From assembly GCA_039034035.1 (NCBI GenBank), contig JBCCBN010000172.1, positions 1 through 5,830 of the forward strand: 5,830 bases of DNA, written 5' to 3'. Origin of the DNA: UBA5336 sp039034035 (GTDB lineage: Bacteria; Pseudomonadota; Alphaproteobacteria; Caulobacterales; Hyphomonadaceae). Positions 1 to 4,251 of the stretch are shown one piece after another. A program made the translations under genes and the position numbers. Within the stretch, counting starts at the first letter, position 1; each line of letters begins with the position of its first letter. The notes under the pieces are model-generated. The model did not search any database. It worked only from the letters and a program-made list of their open reading frames with translations, and had not been told where the DNA came from.

Positions 1-229
1 CAAGAACCCCGACTGGAAGGAGTATGAAAAGCTCCGCCGCGTCATCGAGAAACGCATGTTCGGGCAGGTCGAGGACCTGCTGCCGGTGATCTCCTTCGGC
101 GCCAAGCGGGACAAGGAAAGCGACGCCAAGCACCACGAATTCGTCAAGCGCATGACCGGGCGCGGCTACACGGAACGCCAGGTCCGCCGCCTGGTGGAGT
201 GGTATATGCGCGTCAACAAGGCGGGATAG
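1..229 (+). CDS. prkA: PrkA family serine protein kinase, C-terminal end (5' partial)
   Basis: Only the last 75 codons are present (first whole codon at base 2, TAG stop at 227-229). The rest of the gene lies left of the window. The translation holds the C-terminal signature of PrkA/YeaG: a WKEYEKLRRVIEKRMF stretch, then EDLLPVISFGAKRD, then a FVKRM..RGYTERQVRRLVEWYMRV tail. From memory this is close to the end of E. coli YeaG. PrkA proteins are about 640 residues, with an AAA+-like N-terminal domain and a kinase-like C-terminal domain (PF06798). They are cytoplasmic and phosphorylate serine/threonine in partner proteins. The nucleotide-binding and catalytic parts are outside the window and cannot be checked. 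The following yeaH and spoVR genes, in the same direction, are the usual partners and support the call. What the family does in the cell is only partly known; stress and nitrogen-starvation survival are the best supported roles in E. coli. Confidence 0.95.
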   Translation, partial: KNPDWKEYEKLRRVIEKRMFGQVEDLLPVISFGAKRDKESDAKHHEFVKRMTGRGYTERQVRRLVEWYMRVNKAG

Positions 230-316
230 TGCCGCCAGGGCTGGTGGTTCCGGGCGGGGCCTGGGGCCGCTGGCCGATTGGCGGGGCGAGCGTGGGGGCA
301 CGATAGAAAGGACACT
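230..316 (+). other. prkA-yeaH spacer with a short hairpin
   Basis: This 87-nt G-rich gap separates prkA from yeaH. Immediately after the prkA stop, CCGCCA (232-237) can pair with TGGTGG (242-247) around a 4-nt GGGC loop, including one G-U pair. No T-run follows, so it is not a convincing intrinsic terminator. It could be an mRNA-processing or stabilising hairpin that sets kinase and YeaH levels separately, but that is inference. I see no recognisable promoter in the gap, which fits co-transcription from upstream of prkA. Confidence 0.3.
307..312 (+). promoter_or_regulatory. Ribosome binding site of yeaH
   Basis: AAAGGA ends 4 nt before the ATG at 317. It supports that ATG over the in-frame TTG at 278, which has no comparable purine run and would add 13 residues unlike the family's N-terminus. 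Confidence 0.6.
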
Positions 317-1642
317 ATGAGCCAGTTCATCGACCGTCGTCTCAATCCCAAGGACAAGAGCCTCGGCAATCGCCGCCGGTTCATCCGCCGGGTGCGGAAA
401 CAGGTGAAGGCGGCGGTCAATCAGGCGGTGCGCGAACGGTCGATCTCCGATATCAGCCGCGGGGACAAGGTTGGCGTGCCCGGCGAGGGCATCCACGAGC
501 CGCAGTTCCATTTCCAGTCCGGCACCGGAAACTCGGATCGGGTGTTGCCGGGCAACAAGGATTTCGCGGTGGGCGACCGGCTTCGCAAACCGCCCCGGGG
601 CGGGCAGGGTGGTCGTGGCCGGCGCGGGGCCGAGCAGGGCGAAGGCGAGGATGATTTCCTGTTCGTGCTGTCGAAGGACGAGTTTCTCGACATCTTCTTC
701 GAAGATCTCGAACTGCCCGACCTGATCAAGCACACCTTGAAGGAAGTCGACACGTTCAAGCCGAAACGGTCCGGCTTTTCCTCCACCGGCAATCCGGCCA
801 ATCTTGCTGTTGCGCGCACCATGCGGAACGCCCTCGGGCGACGCATGGCCCTGCACCGGCCGAACAAGGAAGAGATCCGCGTGCTCCAGGCCGAATTGTT
901 CGAGCTGGAGCGGATCAGCGAACCGAAGCCGGCCCAGAAGAAGAAGATCAAGGCCCTGCGTGAGGAGATTGAGGCGCTGACCCGCCGGCAGAAGGCGATC
1001 CCGTACATCGATCCGCTAGACGTGCGCTACAAAACCTATGATCCTCAGCCCGAACCGAACGCCAATGCAGTCATGTTCTGCCTGATGGATGTTTCCGCTT
1101 CCATGGGCGAGCGGGAGAAGGACCTGGCGAAACGCTTCTTCGTTCTGCTCCACCTGTTCCTGGAGCGGCGCTATGACCGGATTGATGTCGTCTTCATTCG
1201 CCACACCCACAATGCCGAGGAAGTGGACGAGGAGACCTTCTTCTATGGCCGCGAATCCGGCGGCACGGTCGTGTCCACCGCGCTAGACGAGATGAAACGC
1301 ATCATCGACCAGCGATATCCCAGCTCGGACTGGAACATCTATGCCGCGCAGGCCTCCGACGGCGACAATTTCTCCAATGACTGCGCTCGCTGTCTCCAGA
1401 TCATGCAGGCTGAAATCATGCCGATCGTGCAGTATTTCGCCTATATCGAGATCATCGATGAAGCCGAGGCCAGCTTCCTGTCGAGCGACGAAACCGGCGT
1501 TGAGCTATGGGAGACCTACAAGAAGGTGTCCCAGGTCTGGGGCAATTTTGCCATGAAGCGTATCGCCAGCCCTGGCGATATCTATCCGGTCTTCCGGGAG
1601 CTCTTTGCCCCCGCAGACTCGCGGGAGGTCGCCCTTGCCTGA
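317..1642 (+). CDS. yeaH: YeaH/DUF444 (UPF0229) protein with von Willebrand A domain
   Basis: A 441-residue protein, close to E. coli YeaH (about 427). The chosen ATG gives MSQFIDRRLNPKDKSLGNRRRF, where the family begins with a very similar FIDRRLN..NKS..NR.RF block. Regions in order: a basic N-terminus; a Gly/Arg-rich low-complexity stretch (about 91-112); an acidic DDFLFVLSKDEFLDIFFEDLELP block; a charged, probably coiled-coil segment (about 183-226); and a C-terminal vWA-like domain. The MIDAS metal site looks complete: D258, S260 and S262 in DVSASMG, T317 in ESGGTVV and D348 in ASDGDNF. The end matches the family's NFAM..I....DIYPVFRELF. It is probably a soluble cytoplasmic adaptor that works with PrkA and SpoVR. 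vWA proteins encoded beside AAA+ proteins often act as their partners, but for YeaH this is inference. It lies 87 nt after prkA and overlaps spoVR by 8 nt, so it is part of one operon. Confidence 0.96.
   Translation: MSQFIDRRLNPKDKSLGNRRRFIRRVRKQVKAAVNQAVRERSISDISRGDKVGVPGEGIHEPQFHFQSGTGNSDRVLPGNKDFAVGDRLRKPPRGGQGGRGRRGAEQGEGEDDFLFVLSKDEFLDIFFEDLELPDLIKHTLKEVDTFKPKRSGFSSTGNPANLAVARTMRNALGRRMALHRPNKEEIRVLQAELFELERISEPKPAQKKKIKALREEIEALTRRQKAIPYIDPLDVRYKTYDPQPEPNANAVMFCLMDVSASMGEREKDLAKRFFVLLHLFLERRYDRIDVVFIRHTHNAEEVDEETFFYGRESGGTVVSTALDEMKRIIDQRYPSSDWNIYAAQASDGDNFSNDCARCLQIMQAEIMPIVQYFAYIEIIDEAEASFLSSDETGVELWETYKKVSQVWGNFAMKRIASPGDIYPVFRELFAPADSREVALA
1623..1629 (+). promoter_or_regulatory. 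Ribosome binding site of spoVR, inside yeaH
   Basis: GGGAGGT, a near-ideal Shine-Dalgarno, lies inside the last codons of yeaH. Its GGAGG core ends 6 nt before TTG at 1635. This decides the start: no ATG occurs in frame until 1761, which already lies within the conserved domain. A second in-frame TTG at 1605 has a weaker GGGAG 4 nt ahead and is less likely. Confidence 0.65.
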
Positions 1643-3230
1643 GACCCGCTCCCCCGCCCCCAATGCGGTGGCCGCCAGCAAGGCCAAGGCCCGCCAGGCC
1701 CTGCCGCCCCGCAAACAGCGTCCGCTCTTGTTCGAAGGCCCCGACTGGACGTTCGACGCCATGAACCGGACCTATGATGCGATCGAGGACATCGCGCTCA
1801 ATGATCTCGGCCTGGACATCTATCCCAACCAGCTCGAAGTGATTTCCTCCGAACAGATGCTGGACGCCTACTCCTCCATCGGCATGCCGCTGATGTACCG
1901 GCATTGGTCCTACGGCAAATCCTTCCTGCGCGAAGAGCGCCAATACCGGAAGGGCCTTCGGGGCCTCGCCTATGAGATCGTGATCAATTCCAACCCCTGC
2001 ATCAGCTACAATATGGAAGAAAACTCCATGGCGATGCAGACCCTCGTCATGGCCCACGCGGCGTTCGGCCATAATCACTTCTTCAAGAACAATCATTTGT
2101 TCCAGATGTGGACCGAGGCTGACGGCATCCTCGACTATCTTGAATATGCTCGGAATTTCGTGGCCGATTGTGAGGCTCGTCATGGCGAGTTCGAGGTCGA
2201 GCGCATCCTCGACAGTGCCCATGCGCTGATGAGCCAGGGCGTGTTCCGCTATGAACGGCCCTCAAAGCCGTCGTTGAAAGAGGAGAAGGCGCGCCAGGCC
2301 GAGCGGCTCGCCCAGGAAGAGGCGGACGTGAACTATCTCTGGGAAGCGCTGGAGCGGGACACCCATCGCGAGCCGGGCGGCGGCGCCGGAGCGGCTGCCC
2401 GGCGGGCCGACCTGCAACTGCCGGAGGAAAACTTGCTCTATTTCATGGAGCAATACAGCCCGATCCTGCCGAACTGGCAGCGCGAACTCCTACGCATTGT
2501 CCGCCACTTGGCCCAGTACTTCTATCCCCAACGCCAGACAAAGGTGATGAATGAAGGCTGCGCAACCTTCACCCACTATTACATCTGCAACGAACTGCAC
2601 CGGCGCGGGCAGATCAATGACGGCACGATGCTGGAAATCCTGCACAGCCACACAAGCGTGGTCACCCAGCCCGATTTTGACGATCCCCGCTTTTCCGGCA
2701 TCAACCCCTATGCGCTCGGCTATGCCATGATGGACGATATCAAGCGCATGGTCACCGATCCCACAGATGAGGACCGGGAGTGGTTCCCCTCGCTCGCCGG
2801 CAAGGGCGATTGGCGCGGGGTGCTGAAGGACATCTGGGCCCACTTCCGGGACGAAAGCTTCATCCAGCAATATCTCTCGCCCCGCCTCATCCGGCAGTTC
2901 GGCTTCTTCAATATCGCCGACAAGGAAACCTCCAGCCACTACCGGGTGACCGATATCCAGAACGAGCAGGGCTATCGCGGCGTGCGCGAAGCCCTCGCCC
3001 GGAGCTATGACCCCTCGATGATGGATCCGGACATTCAGGTCGTCGACGTGAACCTGCTTGGCGACCGGACGCTGAAACTCGCCTGCAACAGCGTCCATGG
3101 TGCCCGGTTGAACGAGCGCGACGCCGAGGAAGTGCTGATGCACGTGGCTCGGCTCTGGGGCTATGACGTCACGCTGGAAGAGCCGGGCGCCAGCAGCCCG
3201 CTGCGCCGTGCGTCGCCGGTTGCCCCATAA
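1635..3230 (+). CDS. spoVR: SpoVR family protein
   Basis: From the TTG at 1635 this gives 531 residues, similar to E. coli YcgB (about 510) and longer than B. subtilis SpoVR (about 470). After a basic, poorly conserved N-terminus (1-35) the SpoVR domain (PF04293) runs from DWTFDAMNRTYDAIEDIA through GLDIYPNQLEVISSEQM and MPLMYRHWSYGKSF. Conserved acid/His blocks follow: NMEEN at 126-130, H141, then GHNHFFK with H146 and H148. After a charged, Gly/Ala-rich linker (about 208-255) come LPEENLLYFMEQYSP, YFYPQRQTKVMNEG with E307, ATFTHY with H314, and LHSHTSVV with H337 and H339. The C-terminus carries the family's VVDVNLLGDRTLKLACNSVHGARL. The protein was named for a role in B. subtilis spore cortex formation. 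In Proteobacteria, which do not sporulate, it travels with prkA and yeaH, and its biochemical activity is not established. No signal peptide or membrane segment is seen, so it is probably cytoplasmic. The 8-nt overlap with yeaH suggests coupled translation. Confidence 0.95.
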   Translation: MPETRSPAPNAVAASKAKARQALPPRKQRPLLFEGPDWTFDAMNRTYDAIEDIALNDLGLDIYPNQLEVISSEQMLDAYSSIGMPLMYRHWSYGKSFLREERQYRKGLRGLAYEIVINSNPCISYNMEENSMAMQTLVMAHAAFGHNHFFKNNHLFQMWTEADGILDYLEYARNFVADCEARHGEFEVERILDSAHALMSQGVFRYERPSKPSLKEEKARQAERLAQEEADVNYLWEALERDTHREPGGGAGAAARRADLQLPEENLLYFMEQYSPILPNWQRELLRIVRHLAQYFYPQRQTKVMNEGCATFTHYYICNELHRRGQINDGTMLEILHSHTSVVTQPDFDDPRFSGINPYALGYAMMDDIKRMVTDPTDEDREWFPSLAGKGDWRGVLKDIWAHFRDESFIQQYLSPRLIRQFGFFNIADKETSSHYRVTDIQNEQGYRGVREALARSYDPSMMDPDIQVVDVNLLGDRTLKLACNSVHGARLNERDAEEVLMHVARLWGYDVTLEEPGASSPLRRASPVAP

Positions 3231-3261
3231 AAACCCTTATCATCCAGGGGCTGAGCGGATC

Positions 3262-3277
3262 CGGCACGCTTCTTGCC
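3262..3277 (+). promoter_or_regulatory. Candidate sigma-54 (RpoN) promoter of the PilZ gene
   Basis: The sequence CGGCACGCTTCTTGCC matches the sigma-54 consensus TGGCACG-N4-TTGCW at all but the first and last positions. The invariant GG (3263-3264) and GC (3275-3276) are separated by exactly 10 nt. Transcription would start about 12 nt downstream, near 3288, giving a leader of about 62 nt before the ATG at 3350. Such promoters need an AAA+ enhancer-binding activator (for example NtrC or a flagellar regulator such as FlbD). I could not identify the activator's binding site, and it may lie inside spoVR. Confidence 0.6.
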
Positions 3278-3335
3278 TCAGGGGAACCGTGAGAGACGCA
3301 AACCGCGGGGTTGGCGTGTGCAAATGGAACAGATT

Positions 3336-3340
3336 GAGGG
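3336..3340 (+). promoter_or_regulatory. Ribosome binding site of the PilZ gene
   Basis: GAGGG ends 9 nt before the ATG at 3350, at acceptable spacing. It supports this start. Confidence 0.5.
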
Positions 3341-3349
3341 AATAGAGCG

Positions 3350-3682
3350 ATGTCAGTGGGCAGCCTGATCAAAACGATCTTCTCAGAGCCTGCAAGCCGG
3401 ACGGTGGCGGTGGCAAAGGCGAGCGCGGAAGAAAAAGCCGAGCGGAAGCGCCGTTGGCAGCGCCAGGAGGCGTACAAGCCGTGCACGGTGATCTATCCGT
3501 CGGGCTTCAAGCGCCGCGGCGTGGTGATGGACATGTCCCAGCGGGGCGTGCGTATCCGGTTCACCGAGCGGGCGGGTCTGCCCGAACGGGTCCAGGTCAT
3601 GGTCGATGGATTTTCCGAGCCCCGGAACGCGACGGTCGCCTGGCATGACAGCATCGATGCGGGCCTGCGCTTTCAGGCCTGA
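3350..3682 (+). CDS. Small PilZ-domain protein (putative c-di-GMP receptor, degenerate motif)
   Basis: A 110-residue protein. Residues 1-25 form a short N-terminal tail, 26-40 are a strongly charged Lys/Arg/Glu segment, and about 41-110 fit a PilZ beta-barrel (PF07238). The second c-di-GMP motif (D/N)xSxxG is clear as D61-M-S63-Q-R-G66, followed by VRIRF. The C-terminal strand ATVAWHDSIDAGLRFQA has the W...(A/I)G+.F pattern common in PilZ domains. The first motif, RxxxR, is less clear: R34/R38 satisfy it but sit further from the first strand than usual, and K43 stands where the second Arg might be expected. Single-domain PilZ proteins act as cytoplasmic c-di-GMP sensors that bind other proteins to control motility, adhesion or polysaccharide output; some bind no nucleotide. 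The target here is unknown. The gene has its own likely RpoN promoter and is convergent with zur. An alternative is a PilZ-fold adaptor that does not bind nucleotide. Confidence 0.8.
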   Translation: MSVGSLIKTIFSEPASRTVAVAKASAEEKAERKRRWQRQEAYKPCTVIYPSGFKRRGVVMDMSQRGVRIRFTERAGLPERVQVMVDGFSEPRNATVAWHDSIDAGLRFQA

Positions 3683-3705
3683 GGCCGGTATCGCGCCATT
3701 GGAAC

Positions 3706-4194
3706 TCAGCCGGGCGCGTCACCATTGCAGGCTCGGCACAGCCCACGCGCCTCCACACTGGCGCGCGTGAGGCGGAACCCCGCCGCTGCGGTTTCCTCTC
3801 GCAGGGCCGCGGTGGTTGCCACCGAATGCAATTCTTCGGCCTGACCACAGATTTCACAGATCAGGAATAGCGCTGAATGGGCGTGGCTGGCATGGCCACA
3901 GGCCACATACGCATTGAGACTCTCGATCTTGTGAGCCAACCCCTGGGCCTGCAGGAAATCGAGTGCGCGATAGATGGTCGGCGGCTTTGCCGATCCTTCC
4001 CCGTCAAGCTTGCCGAGCAGGTCATAGGCCTTTGACGGCGCAGCGGCCTCGAACAGAAGTTCCAGCACCTTGCGCCGAATGCTTGTCAGCCGCTGTCCGC
4101 GAGCGGTCACAAGGGCTTCCGCTTCAGCGAGAAACGCACGCGTATCGGCCGGTGCACATGGCAGGTTTGGCTGGGAAGAGCGATCTTGCGCCAT
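3706..4194 (-). CDS. zur: Fur-family zinc uptake regulator Zur
   Basis: A 162-residue cytoplasmic DNA-binding repressor, a normal length for the family. The N-terminal winged helix (about 18-88) contains RGQRLTSIRRKVLELL, the AYDLLGKL segment and the recognition helix KPPTIYRALDFLQAQGLAHKIES, which is the Zur version rather than the Fur version. The C-terminal half is the dimerisation and metal domain. By alignment from memory with E. coli Zur, the regulatory zinc ligands would be H88, C99, H106 (or H104) and E121, and the structural zinc ligands are the pairs C113/C116 (CEIC) and C153/C156 (CRAC). All are present, so the protein should be functional. The His-rich tail of the E. coli protein is absent. 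With zinc bound, Zur represses zinc uptake genes such as znuABC. No znu gene is in view. The gene lies 57 nt after gltB in the same direction. There is no good Shine-Dalgarno within 15 nt of the ATG, and no in-frame alternative start upstream before a stop codon. Confidence 0.9.
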   Translation of the reverse strand: MAQDRSSQPNLPCAPADTRAFLAEAEALVTARGQRLTSIRRKVLELLFEAAAPSKAYDLLGKLDGEGSAKPPTIYRALDFLQAQGLAHKIESLNAYVACGHASHAHSALFLICEICGQAEELHSVATTAALREETAAAGFRLTRASVEARGLCRACNGDAPG

Positions 4195-4251
4195 GCCGCC
4201 AATGTCGGACGGTTCCGCTCCAATGTGAAGGGCGGATATGACCCTCGATCC
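4195..4251 (-). other. gltB-zur spacer with a 7-bp direct repeat
   Basis: In this 57-nt gap, CCAATGT on the + strand (ACATTGG in the zur direction) occurs at about 4199-4205 and again at 4220-4226. The two copies start 21 nt apart, about two helical turns, with similar GC-rich flanks. The arrangement could be a tandem operator for zur, but it does not resemble the inverted-repeat Zur box, so the assignment is speculative. I see no terminator for gltB and no clear promoter. Confidence 0.25.

Larger units (their letters stand above)
3231..3349 (+). other. spoVR-pilZ intergenic region
   Basis: This 119-nt non-coding gap holds a sigma-54-type promoter match (3262-3277) and the ribosome binding site of the PilZ gene. 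No convincing terminator follows spoVR: only a 4-bp CCCT/AGGG stem (3234-3249) without a T-run. Read-through from the spoVR operon into the PilZ gene is therefore possible alongside the internal promoter. Confidence 0.6.

Noticed and set aside
278..316. N-terminal extension of yeaH from TTG at 278
   Set aside because: The extra 13 residues do not resemble the family's start, while the ATG at 317 has a ribosome site and gives the conserved MSQFIDRRLN beginning.
421..1008. Long open frame antisense to yeaH
   Set aside because: Ser/Arg-rich translation with no domain, lying wholly opposite a well-conserved gene; a by-product of high GC.
1605..1634. TTG at 1605 as the spoVR start
   Set aside because: Its GGGAG is weaker and at tighter spacing than the GGGAGGT before 1635. 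It cannot be fully excluded.
1452..2222. 256-codon open frame antisense to yeaH/spoVR
   Set aside because: No recognisable family. Both genes on the + strand are conserved across their lengths, so this is a shadow frame.
2490..3143. 217-codon open frame antisense to spoVR
   Set aside because: Looks protein-like in composition but mirrors the conserved spoVR codons and has no family features.
3234..3249. CCCT/AGGG stem after spoVR as a terminator
   Set aside because: Only 4 bp with an 8-nt loop and no T-run.
3672..3690. GGCC-TGA-GGCC repeat at the pilZ stop as a bidirectional terminator between pilZ and zur
   Set aside because: The stem is 4 bp with a 3-nt loop and no T-run on either strand; it is expected by chance at this GC content.
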